From Ganoderma boninense (Eukaryota; Basidiomycota; Agaricomycetes; Polyporales; Polyporaceae), in NCBI GenBank assembly GCA_002900995.3, contig CM035313.1, forward strand, positions 1,302,001 to 1,366,000: a stretch of DNA of 64,000 nt. The letters are read 5' to 3'. Positions 1 through 10,387 of the stretch are shown piece after piece. The translations under genes and the position numbers were made by a program. Position 1 is the stretch's first letter; each line of letters starts with the position of its first letter. Under the pieces are notes generated by a model. It worked only from the letters and a program-made list of their open reading frames with translations. It did no database searches and was not told the origin of the DNA.

Positions 1-715
1 GCAGACGAGCAGGCAGGACAGACAGACCGGTGCGTGATGTAGTTTCGGTGAAGGAATTCGAGGCCCTGCGGTGCATAAAGCTCTGTTTGAGCCGGTGACT
101 CAAGAATTGGGCGGAGACAGGAGACATGGACGATCCCTCACCTCGAACAGCTGCCGGAAGAGATCGACGGCTTCCCCAACCCGTCTGAAGGTGCAGTCGT
201 CGTACCGCCGCAGAGGCGGTGTCACAGCCCGCGGGATGTCGTGTGTCGGGCAGTGGATAAAGTCCGTCGGACAGCAGTGGTTCCAAGGGTCGTCCGAGTA
301 CGGAGGGAGAGAGAGGCAGCGGGCCAAGACCCGCACGGGGGGGTAGAGGTGGAGCAGAGTCTCCCCGCTCCGGACTGCGTCCCGCCTGTCGATGCATGTG
401 CACGCGACCGGCACTTCCTGCGGCACGGGAGCTTGAGTTCGGGCGGCGCGCCTTGCGAGCAGAGAAGAGAGGAGATAGCTACCATCGAGGCGTCGCCAAG
501 CAGCGAGAGTGCGTCGGAGCCACAGACGTCCCTCGGCCATTTCTCGCATGTCGACCAGGACGCGTCGTCGAGCGGGTCGTCCGGCGTCGCCATGCGGATG
601 TCGAGCGAGCTCGTCCGGAAGAGCATCGTGTGTTCCGGGGTGTCGTATATATTCGGATTGCGAGGGAGAGACGTCGGCGGCGCCGTGGCGATGTCGAGTG
701 GTGATAGTCAGGCAT
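1..715 (-). CDS. Fungal protein kinase-like gene, partial (cut by left window edge)
   Basis: Read on the minus strand, the best-supported part is the exon ending at 142, which contains SDDPWNHCCP, then PPLRRYDD, then VGEAVDLFRQLFE. A GTGAGG donor at 141 and a CGCAG acceptor at 66 remove a 76-base intron and give the in-frame continuation GLEFLHRNYITHR to about position 29. This matches the basidiomycete kinase family with 'SDPRNHCVP', 'RRYDDP', 'FRQxFEGLxFMH' and an HRD catalytic loop; the HRD aspartate would lie in the next exon, outside the window. The 5' part is unclear: the frame carrying these motifs is open to 885, but a second frame (622 downward) looks equally protein-like, so extra introns probably lie between 300 and 630. 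A TATATA stretch at 742-747 fits a start near 715. The kinase assignment is fairly secure; the start and upstream exons are not. Confidence 0.55.
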
Positions 716-1813
716 AACACGGATGCGGCACGGGGCAGTCCTATATATTGCCCTTTACTAACCGCTGGAGGACAACAGGACTGCGTAGCGGAGCCCCGCG
801 GCGGACGTCTTGGATACGGACATAATTGGGCCCACAGGCATTTGCCGTTCAGCCTCCGGCGCGCGCCCGGGGAAAGCCAGCGCAACAGTAACGGTTACGA
901 GGCTACCAGCGCTGCGTTGTGAGACCAATTATCCTCTAACAGAGCGCATTGGAGTACAAATGGTACTCACTAGATAATCGTTTGTTCAAGGTGACTGCAT
1001 GACACTTTGCTGGCGTGCTGTATTTCGCAATTTCGGCATTTGTAGTCACCTAGTGTTGTGGCAGCACAGCCACCTACAATCCTGACGAAACTCGACTCTG
1101 TTGATGGGTTCTCCGTTGCATGAGTGCCATACAGGAAGTTTCGGGGTGGTAAATGGGGATGAGGCCGCATTCGGGCTATAGTTGATGTCAGCACGGGGTG
1201 GCGTCATGATACCCAGAAGATTTACCTAGGTTAGCAGAAGAACACTCGCGGATGGTGCTGCAGCGATACCTTGAAGACTAACCCAAAGCACATTGGAACC
1301 GTGAGGTCAAGCAGTGTGCATATCTTTGGCTTCATTATCACTACCGTCTACAGTCACGGTTCAAACAAGGTTTAGACGCACGAGTGCACTCACCCATGAC
1401 TGCTCCTGCTCCTTAGGGTTTCAGACTTCCGGCGCGAAAGCCGATACTGCGCCGACCCAGGGTCTTCAATGTGAAAAGGTCAGCGCCACACACCGACTGC
1501 GCCTTCAGCACTTTGTCAAACCGTTATAAACTGGGCGAGAACTTGGGGATCCAAGATATCAATTGAAGGTCTCTGGGCACAGGCCCTACGACATAGGTAG
1601 GCCCACTGCATCATTTCCAAGTGACTGTGGCGCAAGAGAGCCACACACATGAAAGGAAGGAATAACGCGATGGCCACGCACCAAGGAAGACACGGAAAGA
1701 ACTCTGTTCACTTCGGCTCTTGCCAGCCAAGCGGGTGATGTCCAGAAGCCGTAGCAGAACAGTCCGTGTTACAGCAGCCATTACACAAGCAAATACGATA
1801 TGTAAAGACCCGC
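716..1813. other. Intergenic region, no gene seen
   Basis: Presumed promoter of the kinase-like gene on the left and 3' flank of the Vps3844-like gene on the right. Short open frames here have no recognisable motif and no plausible splicing. Confidence 0.5.
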
Positions 1814-2987
1814 TCATCTTGCATGCGGAGCCACACCGCCCGTCAACGTGCTCGGTAGCTTTTCGCCACCAACAGCCGAAAGCAACGCAATCGAGCCCCC
1901 GACGAGCAGGAACAGCGTCAGTGTCGTCCCGGCAAGAAGGACGAACGGCCTGGTCCGAGCACATCAGCATCAGCGATACTTCGACGAAAAGAGGGCAGAC
2001 ATGACGCACCCACTGACATCCTGCCGTTCGCACGCGTTGCCCGCCCAGTGCTCCTTCCTACCCTTCATGTCCCTTGTCGTGCTGCACGCGCACACGAAGC
2101 ACGTCTTGCCCGCCTTGCTCGCCGCGACGCACTGCCCGTGCCCGCTGCACGAGCTCGTCGCGTTCCCGCACGTGTCCGCGCTACTGTAGCACGTCGAGAT
2201 CGAGTCGATGGGCTCCACGGGGTGGGGCAGCGGGAGGGGAGACTGCTGCGGCTGCCTCTTGTGGTGGCCGTGCTTGCTGTGGTGGGTGTGGGGTTCGAGG
2301 GAGGGGATGGCGACGACGGCGAGCTTGACGTCTTTGCGCTCGGTGAGGGTCTTGAGGATCTCGCGGAGCGTCTTGTGCGCCTCGTGCACCTGCTCGTGGT
2401 CGGCACCGAAGTGGTCCTCGAGTGATGCGGTGAGCGCAGTGAAGTCGAAGGCGGCAAAGCGGTCGGCGGGGTAGTCGCCTTCGATGAAGTCCTTCAGGTC
2501 GGCGAAGGCCTGCAGGGCGGCAGCGGTGCTGGTATGGGTAAAGGAGGCAGTCGGCTCGTAGACATACGAGTAGACATGATGGGCGCGGTCGACGTAGTTG
2601 GGTATAAGAGCGGAAAGAGAGTCGGAGGTGGGTGCGGGGGAGATAGAGAATGTGGACTCCTTGAGAGAGTGGGGAATGACCGCTACGGGTTGTGACGCCT
2701 TCGTCAAGGCCCATACCTCAGAACAGCGGCGACTGAGACGTACCTCGTGCGTCATCCTGACTGATGGTCAAAAGCAGCCCAGGGCCGGAACCGTGGCCGA
2801 CAAACAACTCCTGTTCTCCAAAGTAGGGCGCAGCATCCTCGAAGCGGTCGAGATCGAGATGTTTGGAGAGCGCAGCGCCGGCGGTACTGGCATGAACACG
2901 AGGAGGGAGATGGGGACCGGGGTGAAGGTAGACTCGGACTGCCTGGCAGAGGCCAGTGAGCAACAGAGGGATGAAGAGTCCCTTCAT
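1814..2987 (-). CDS. Vps3844-like (DUF3844) ER/vacuolar membrane protein
   Basis: Three exons: 2987-2744, 2682-2010 and 1949-1814. Introns of 61 and 60 bases (GTACGT...CCGTAG and GTGCGT...ACCAG) keep phase throughout and give 350 residues. The protein has an N-terminal signal sequence (MKGLFIPLLLTGLCQA), a lumenal region, and near the C-terminus a cysteine cluster (TCYSSADTCGNAT, SCSGHGQC, CFVCACS) followed by an aromatic/Asn motif and DVSG. The last exon supplies one membrane helix (PFVLLAGTTLTLFLLVGG) and a short tail. This order, Cys-rich EGF-like module then a single C-terminal helix, is typical of the fungal DUF3844/Vps3844 family, linked to ER and vacuolar sorting. The exact role is unknown. 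The splice model is strongly supported because the membrane helix appears only when the second intron is removed. Confidence 0.85.
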
Positions 2988-3910
2988 GGCGTAGAATATT
3001 AATCGTCGCTGCTGGTGCCAACAGCCTCAAGCGTCCAGTACCGCGTTGACGTCCTTTGCTTCTATTTGGTCCTGTGGCGGACTCGATAGACGCCCACAGC
3101 CCCGGGCAACCATGAGCACTCGCATTCCTCCCCCTATATCTTTACCGTCTCACCTCACCCACCTCCTCTGAATTTCAGCCTACTACTGTGTCAGCATCCT
3201 TACATACGGGCCGGCGAGGTACCTAGTTACTAGTTACCTGAGCTATTTGTCATAGCGTAGTCGGTCTAATTAACTCCGTCTCCGTCTCAGCACTGTACAG
3301 TACACTATCTCATAATGCATACGGTCCGTCGCCCCATTTTCCTATGCATTATGGGATTTTATGCATTATTGGATGGTACTTTAGGCGTGAAGCGCCCATC
3401 TGGGTCCCGCCCAACCTTATGCATTATGAGATAATATGCGTTATGAGCGTATGCATTATGAGATAGTGTACTGTACATACCAGTCTTCATGCTCGAGAAT
3501 TTCAATCCAAACGTCACGTAGAAAATTAATTACGAAGGTATAGAAGACACAGTCAAAATGGGATAGCATTAGCCAGGTGGAATGCCTTCGACCGCTCCAG
3601 TACATTATTAGTCCGCGGACTCAAGTCAAACAGAATGTCCATTCATACGCAATCAATTCCGAAAAATTACAAGGACCAAAGGTACTAAAGTAGACATACG
3701 CATATATAAAAACGAGGTACGCTATTCCACAAAGATGGGTTAATAATCAGACGTACATATCGCGACAGATGCCGCGCACTGATGGGCATTTGTGCAGTCC
3801 GAAGTCAACGGAACGAAATACAACTCGCCGTGTGAGGATAGGTGTGCAGAGAATACAAAATGTGGACAGAAAGGATACGACCTTGAGGTCGCGAGTCGAA
3901 GAGTGGCGAC
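2988..3910. other. Intergenic region containing a MITE
   Basis: 5' flank of the Vps3844-like gene and 3' flank of the coiled-coil gene. Apart from the inverted-repeat element at 3298-3473, nothing recognisable was seen; the stretch 3480-3790 is A+T-richer than the surrounding sequence. Confidence 0.5.
3298..3473. mobile_element. MITE, 176 bp, TA target duplication (Tc1/mariner-like ends)
   Basis: The two ends are perfect inverted repeats: CAGTACACTATCTCATAATG at 3298 and its reverse complement ending at 3473. Perfect complementarity runs 26 bases inside the element and 30 if the flanks are included (3294-3323 against 3448-3477). TA dinucleotides flank both ends (3296-3297, 3474-3475), the expected Tc1/mariner-pogo target duplication. 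The interior carries further copies of ATGCATTATGAGAT or near variants at about 3342, 3418 and 3449, and no coding frame. It would be mobilised in trans by a transposase not present here. Confidence 0.8.
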
Positions 3911-4438
3911 TCAACCATGCCGGCCGAGACGACCGCTGCTCTTCTTGATACTCTTGGCCTCGGCCTGCTTGGCCCTTGCCCGGCGAGCCCTAAGACAGTG
4001 TCTGAGTACGTCATGCTACGGCGGCCATCTAAATGTGAAGACATACTCTTCCAAAGCCTCTTGCTCCAATAGGCGAACATGGTCCTTAGCGCTGCGAACA
4101 GCGGCCCTCGCTTCGTTCAACGCACTGTCTGCCGCAGATTCGGCCGACTCTGCGTCTGTGACCTTCTGGCGTGCGGCAATGATGGACGGGTCGTGCTTGA
4201 GATTGTCCAATTTACCAGACGAGTCTGATGAGCTAGAGCGACGGCGACTGAAGAAGCCGCCCGAGCGCGTCGAGTTCGATCGCATAGACCCGCTACTGTT
4301 GGAGCTATAGCCGTTGGCGTGGTTATCGGGGGAGGCTACGCGTCGTCCGAAAATGCTGCCACGACTTCGAGAAGAGGACATCGTCGACGGCGGCGGGGAA
4401 GGGGTACGCTGGGAGGTTTCTGAGCGGAAAAAGGGCAT
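3911..4438 (-). CDS. Hypothetical Ser/Arg-rich protein with C-terminal coiled coil
   Basis: Two exons, 4438-4047 and 3989-3911, joined over a 57-base intron (GTATGT...CTTAG), give 156 residues. The first about 70 residues are rich in Ser, Arg and Pro (FFRSETSQRTPSPPP, FFSRRRSSSSDSSG), likely disordered and phosphorylated. Residues from about 80 form a charged, Ala-rich heptad-like helix (ARQKVTDAESAESAADSALN), continued after splicing by RRARAKQAEAKSIKKS. No family recognised. An upstream minus-strand exon may exist: an ATG at 4563 opens MFNSSSSPDNREFDLEIPVQ and can join in frame through a weak donor near 4499 and a CCCATAG acceptor at 4441, adding about 22 residues. Confidence 0.6.
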
Positions 4439-4563
4439 ATCTATGGGATAGTGGCGTTTAGCACAATAAAAAGGATGAGCAAGACAAGAAGTAGAAGACT
4501 TGCCTGCACTGGGATCTCGAGGTCAAATTCACGGTTGTCTGGAGAGCTGGATGAGTTGAACAT

Positions 4564-4976
4564 CTTCATTGCGAACCGCCTAGATTTTATATCCAGCCAG
4601 ACGTCCCTACGTCAGTGGAACAGGTGATATCGCACGATCTGCTCTGCGTCAATGGCCATGAAGAGCCCCACTCACTCCCTTGGAGCAGCAGGTGTTCCTG
4701 GCAACTTGGAGCTGTCCTGGGTGCGTGTGTGTCTGCCAACTGCCCGCTCGAGCGTCGTTCAATGCGGCTGTGCAGGCTACTCTGTGTCGCTGACGTCATA
4801 GCCAGACCTGGTCCGTGCGCGGGAAAGGGATGAAGCAGCGGAGTTTGAACCGGAGTTCACCTCTTCCCCCAATCGCAACCTTCTATAAATGCCCTCTCCT
4901 TGTCCCCTCCTCCCACCACGCGTGGCCCCGCTGTTGTGCTCGTTGTTGTCGACGATCCCGGGAGCATAGTGGCTCG
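4564..4976. other. Divergent promoter region
   Basis: Lies between the minus-strand coiled-coil gene and plus-strand TOA1. The only element recognised is the TATAAAT box at 4884; no gene seen. Confidence 0.5.
4884..4890 (+). promoter_or_regulatory. TATA box of TOA1
   Basis: TATAAAT about 90 bases upstream of the TOA1 ATG, in a pyrimidine-rich promoter. Confidence 0.5.
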
Positions 4977-6171
4977 ATGTCCAATAAGATTGTGGTGAGC
5001 TGCTCACCCAAGGTGTATCCTCACTAGTTCCCCGGATGACATTCGACTTGTCGTTGAGCCCTCCATCTACCGCTCCGTCATCGACGACGTGGTCGCAAAC
5101 ATAAAGCCGGAGTTTGATGACTTTGGCGTGTCTGAGGAGGTTCTAGCTGACTTGCAGAGTGTAAGTATGCTATTTGCATATACCTCTAACCCTCCGTTCA
5201 CCCAGCCGCTCCCTCCCTCATGTAGAAATGGGAAGCAAAGGTCATCGCTTCTCATGTGGCCGATTTTGAGCCTACAGCACCTCCACCCCCTCCACCGTCC
5301 CATACAGCGTACCCTCCGCACCCGATGCACTCAATGGCGCATGGACATTACCCGCCGCATACGAGCTACGCGCCACCGCCCCCGCCCCATTCCATGCAGG
5401 TCGCCGGCCAACCGCCCGTCAAAAGCGAGCCCATGGACAGCCGCTACGTGTTGAGCAACCCTCAGAGCATGGCTCAGTATGGGATTCCATCCCTGTCTGG
5501 TCCTCAAATCCCTGGACGACCTGTTGCACCTGCTCAGGTGCCTTCCTATCCTCCGGTGAACGGCGGCCGTCCTCCTAGTGCTGCGGGACAGCAGCCCCTC
5601 CCCACCCACTGCGCGGTACCCTCCTCCAACAGCGCCACCAGTCCCCACTGCCAGGATACCGCAGGTCGATGGCCCTTCAGGGTCCGCTCCTTCATCAAGG
5701 ATTCCTCAGGTCGACGGTCCTTCGTCTTCTTCCTCTGAGTCGCCTTCGCCTCCTCCGAGCCAGGCCAGCTACGCACCCAGGGCTTCTCATCCGTCGTTGC
5801 CTCAGCCGGCCCAAAATTCATCTACGGCCAAGGTGGACGACTCTGAGGCCATCAACAGCGACCTCGACGACTCAGACTCGGACAATGAGCAAGAGGGCAT
5901 CGAGGGTGGTACCGCTGATACAGACATCGTGTTTTGTACTTACGACAAGGTGCGTGTCATATCTTTGCCGTCTCTCTCCACTCCTCGCTCACGATCCTTC
6001 TAGGTTGCTCGTGTGAAGAACAAGTGGAAGTGTGTCCTCAAGGACGGCATGATTCATGTCAACGGAAAGGACTACTTGTTCGCCAAGTGCACTGGGTACG
6101 TTCATTCCTCTCATCTGAGATTGCGTCTCTCTCTTCTTAACTCATGCGCGTACAGCGAGTTTGAGTGGTAG
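4977..6171 (+). CDS. TOA1: Transcription initiation factor TFIIA large subunit
   Basis: TFIIA alpha/beta, which binds TBP and stabilises it on the TATA element in the nucleus. Exons: 4977-4994, 5059-5160, 5226-5949, 6004-6095 and 6156-6171. The N-terminal four-helix-bundle part is clear (IYRSVIDDVVANIKPEFDDF, then KWEAKVIASHVADFE), followed by a long Pro-rich linker, an acidic stretch (INSDLDDSDSDNEQEG) and the C-terminal beta-barrel part (DTDIVFCTYDKV, VKNKWKCVLKDGMIHVNGKD), ending FAKCTGEFEW as in other TFIIA large subunits. Oddity: the linker starts in one frame (before 5577) and ends in the next one up (from 5578), an apparent one-base shift in the Pro-rich segment. A 115-base GT-AG intron at 5477-5591 would restore frame (278 residues) but removes sequence that itself looks coding; otherwise it is a true or assembly indel (about 316 residues). 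Identity certain, linker model not. Confidence 0.92.
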
Positions 6172-7120
6172 TGGGACATACGGACCCCCGAACTTTATAC
6201 TGGTGTTTCTTGCATTGTCGTTTTCGCTGTCTCCAGTTACTGAACCCATCTCGCTCGTCATCCTACGCATAGCATTACCCCTCTTACATACACCATACTC
6301 GGCATATTATCAGCGCATCCCCCTTGTAATATACTTGCTCTCCTGCCATTGAACCTACTTAGACCTGGGCGTTGCATTGATTGCGACAGCTGCAGCCGTT
6401 ATTCGACATGTCTCTCATCCGATCATCAACGAGAATGTCGTCCAATGTCAGCGCCGAAGTTGCACCCATCATTTACGGTCGACGTGTGGACAGGCGACAG
6501 AGTCCTTTCGACCGGATAGATTTTCAGGTTCTGTTTCCTGGAGGTTTAGGTAGAAGGAGAACACGACGAGTACTAGATCGGCGTTGTAACTTCAAACTTG
6601 TAGCTAGCTAGCACTGACCCACGCACCCGAATGGCGTCACAAAATATAACCCTCCGATCCTCCGCCGGGGGCGGTTTTTGAAATCTTTTATCTACCGTTT
6701 CGTCATGGTGACCTTGCGTGCAGGTCGTGCCAAGGGACAGTAAGTGGTAGAGGCTACGCGCATCGGCATTTTCAAGATGCCCGGCAAGAGAACAAAGTCG
6801 AAGTCAGACACTTCAACTGAAGGGCGGACGGTGACTCGGACCAAGCACTTACCAAGTCTATGTGTGCTTACGATCGTTAGCTTTAGGACCGAAATTGAGG
6901 AATCACCGCACGGTGACAAGGTGGGCATAGCTCCGCCAAACCGGAGATTCGTTCTTTCCTTGCTAGCGACTTGAAATTTATATTTGATCCACATCCTGCG
7001 CCGGCTGCCAGGAAGGGTGTACCGACGAAGGGATGGGCGCGACCGCCTACCGAGCCGCTACTGAGCGGTGAGTGTACACAGCGAATGCTAAGAAAAGGGC
7101 GGGGCACTCACGAATCGGTA

Positions 7121-7180
7121 TGGACATAGGAAGGGTTGGGAAGCACTGCATGGACATAGGAAGGGTTGGGAAGCACTGCA
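7121..7180. repeat. Perfect 30-bp tandem duplication
   Basis: The 30-base unit TGGACATAGG-AAGGGTTGGG-AAGCACTGCA occurs twice head to tail (7121-7150 and 7151-7180) without a mismatch, suggesting a recent slippage or repair event. Confidence 0.9.
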
Positions 7181-8304
7181 CCGGTACCAGCAGTGTCAGC
7201 GGCGGGATGGACGGGTCGGGCAGGGGCGGCGACTCCGGGAGTGGTGCAGCTGCTGCGCGCGGACTACGTCAAGTGAAGAACTAGTACTGGTGAGATGCGT
7301 GGTAAGCAGGCTGTGTGGCGCCTTCGCCACCTCAATACGCGACGTTGTGTTAGCCATCATCACGCTGCGGGCGTTGGCCGCTCATGACTTCAGTACCGTA
7401 TTTTTCGGAGGCGTCAACCTCGAACTAACGTCTAATTTTCATGGAGTCGAAGACTCGAACGGCCTCGTTACCATGGCAAACGAGCAATAGGCAGACTGGG
7501 CGGCCCTTGGCGGGAACATGAATGGTTACCAGGACGGACTTGAAAGGGGGTGTAAGAACGAAGATACGTGTTCCGGGCCAGATGGAGCAAGGCATCGGAC
7601 ATGCGAAACGCCTGCTCACTAACGCGTACATAGGGGACATCCTACAAGACCAATGCCGATGAGCGGTGATTCGTGTGAGAGCTGGCAGAGGCGTGGAGGA
7701 GAAACATAGCACACATACGTGAGGATTTGTGGGTGTTACTTGTTGGCGTGGACTTGCCCAAGATCTCGAGCTTATGAGGAGCAGCGCCTGCAAAAGAGAA
7801 GTTATCGAGATCTGTCAACGCGCAGAAGATTGAAGTCCGAAGGCGCGGTCACGGTGTTCAGGAAGAAAATGCATCAGGAGCGAGGTTCTGGCAACAAGGT
7901 CGGACCGAGAAGCTCGTGGTGGTTTGTGGTCAGAATGTTATGGGCGTCGGAGCCTGCGCAAGGACCGGTGGCGGCAGTCACCGAGTGATGATTAGCTTAC
8001 GTAATTCTGTGAGGTGAAGACGTTTGGAATGTTGTTGCCACGGAGATGGCCTCGCGAGTCCCGTCACCCTCCATGTTTCCTGGGGGTGCAGCTTCCAGCT
8101 GAGCAAGTAGGACATGGACTCATCTGAGGGGGCAAGGAGGGTAAGACAACGCAGTGCACGGTATGGGCGGGGTGCGTCCGGGGTGACCGAGAGAGGCATT
8201 AGCGCCTGGCGCCTGCACCGGTTTATGATGTTTTGATGTGAGTGCCAATACGCCGCCGCAACCCGCAACTCGGCAGGCATGGCCTCACACAGCACATGAA
8301 GTGA

Positions 8305-8310
8305 TATAAA
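8305..8310 (+). promoter_or_regulatory. TATA box of the pepsin-like gene
   Basis: TATAAA about 65 bases upstream of the ATG at 8374, followed by a CT-rich leader. Confidence 0.55.
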
Positions 8311-8373
8311 ACCCTCGCGCAGGCACGCCTCTCCCCTCAGTCTTGTCCGCCACGCTCACTCACCTTCAAGACC

Positions 8374-10387
8374 ATGTTTTCCAGCTTCAGTGCCCTCCGA
8401 CGGCTTTTGCTTCTCGCTTCCGTATGTTCTCCAGTTCTTTCTTTCCCCACCACCACGCCCGCCGGCCTCTCTGCTCGCGCCCTCTCCAAGCGCAACATTG
8501 GCGACTACATCGATAATCTCATCTATCTCGACGCCAACAAAACGAGCATCTACTCGGCCATCTCTATCAACGACCAGACATACGCTGCTGCCCTCGACAA
8601 CCACTGGTGAGTCCCTTGCCTCAACGGCCGCCACTCCGTCGCCACAGGTTTTGATGGTGGAGCAGGAGCGGTCTCCTGGTGTATGGCGACAAGTTCAACG
8701 GCTCCACCGCGAGCGAGCACAACATCACCGTTGAGGGTGTGACCATTGACGGTGCGTAAACAACGTGCCGTGTTCCCTTTCTCCTGTGTTTATGCGTGGC
8801 GTGCAGTTGAGGATGGTCGTGAAACGATCGGCATCCTTGAGGAGGATGTTACCCTCGAGTTCTGTGAGTATTCATTACATTTCATTTCATCCGTGTTCTG
8901 AATTGGCTCCGTCCAAAAGTCCACGTCACTCAGTGGCCAGGTCATCTCCCTCGCATGTCCTACGACGGCATTGAGTCTGCGTACTGGGGTATTGACATCA
9001 ACAACCCTATGTCTCCCATATTCTCCTACTTCGATGCTAAGTGGCCTTCGGACTACACCAAGTGGTTCTACGACATCGTCATTTTCTACGACTGGCTAAG
9101 CGATGAGTCCAAGGCCGGGATCGACTTCGCTGGTATCATCGTTGCCGGCAAGACCGTCGACTGGACAAGTGTCCTCGGCATCACCCAGGAGCAGGCGGAC
9201 TCGTACGGTCTCCCCAACCTGGACGGTATCAACTCCCAAAACGAGATCTGGCTCAACAATGACGGCACGTTCTACCTAGACAACACCGTCTGGCTCAACG
9301 GTCAGCAGACCGTCATCAACAGCACCGTCCCGCAGACCCCGTCTGACAAGTATGTTGGCGACATCTACACGGATGTGAGGTGGTCGACCTACCCCGACAA
9401 CGTCGTCAACGGTCTCTACAACATTTCCGGCGCCAAGTACTTCCCCGACTCGACATTCGGCTACTACCAGATTCCTTGCGACTCCAAGGTCTCCTTCGAG
9501 TTCGCGATCAACGGGACCAAGTACCAGGTGGCTGAAGATGCCCTCATTGCAAAGAACCCTTGGGGCGACCAGTGCATTGGTTCCATCTTCACTAAGGGTC
9601 AGGCCGTTGCCGCCGTGCCTGAGTTCGACGTCAAGATCGGCTTCCAGCTCCGTACGTACCTCTCTTCTCGTCGACTTCGGAACGATTTTTTGATACCATC
9701 TGGGACAGTGAGCTCGTTCTACTTCCGTGCTGGTGTGAACCAGACTACGGACCAACCGTACTACAAACTCTTTGCTCTTCCGGAACCCACCTGGGAGGGT
9801 TACACTTCGTACGGTTACCCTGGCCAGACTTCGACCGCTGGCCAGTCTGCTCCTAGCAGCGTGGCATACGTGAGCTTCTTCCGCTGCTCCTACTGTCAGC
9901 TTTGGTGCTCACACCTACTTTTTTTTGCAAGTCTTATGCCTCTTCCAGCGCCGGCACGCTCTCGCTCTCGCCCGTCAGCGCCCCCACCTCGTCCCCGGTC
10001 AGCACCTACACCAGCAACAGCGGCGTCACGGTGACCCCCAGCCCGAGCGCAGCGTACAGCAGCAGCGCGGCCGGCTCTTCGGGCACGCCTGCCACGCAGA
10101 TCGCGGGCAACCTCGCGGACACAAGTGACAGCACCAGTTCGAGCGAGAACTTCTGGCGGCACCGCGCGCAGCTGTTCGAGATCCTCATGATCGTCTTCGC
10201 GTCGCTGCTCGGGGTGTCCCTCGTCGGCGGCGTCGCGCTGTGTGTATTCGGGAACCGCGGACAGAAGGCGCGCCCGTCAGCGTACCGCTCGATCCACGAC
10301 ACCGAGTCGACCGGCACGCACGCGCCACTATATGGCGCCGAGGGCGGGCAGTCGCGCTACGCGGACCCGTATCACGACAAGGAGTGA
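8374..10387 (+). CDS. Membrane-anchored pepsin-fold protein with degenerate active site
   Basis: Six exons: 8374-8606, 8666-8751, 8807-8863, 8920-9651, 9709-9869 and 9932-10387, giving 574 residues. A signal peptide (LRRLLLLASVCSPVLSF) leads into a pepsin-like (A1) pattern: a strand ISINDQTYAAALDNHWSGLL where active proteases have a D-T-G-S motif, and near residue 277 YTDVRWSTYP followed by VVNGLYN, YYQIPC and FEFAINGTKYQVAEDALI, which line up with the second catalytic loop, Cys strand and 'VFTINGxxY' strand of A1 proteases. Both aspartates are present but the triads read D-N-H and D-V-R, so catalysis is unlikely. The C-terminal third is a Ser/Thr-rich stalk, then one helix (ILMIVFASLLGVSLVGGVAL) and a cytoplasmic tail. 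Probably a cell-surface pseudo-protease or binding protein. The fold assignment is an inference from motif order. Confidence 0.75.

Larger units (their letters stand above)
6172..8373. other. Intergenic region, 2.2 kb, no gene seen
   Basis: Contains only short frames without motifs, including a minus-strand frame at 7425-7793 that lacks splicing partners and family signatures. It holds the 30-bp tandem duplication at 7121-7180 and the promoter of the pepsin-like gene. Confidence 0.45.
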
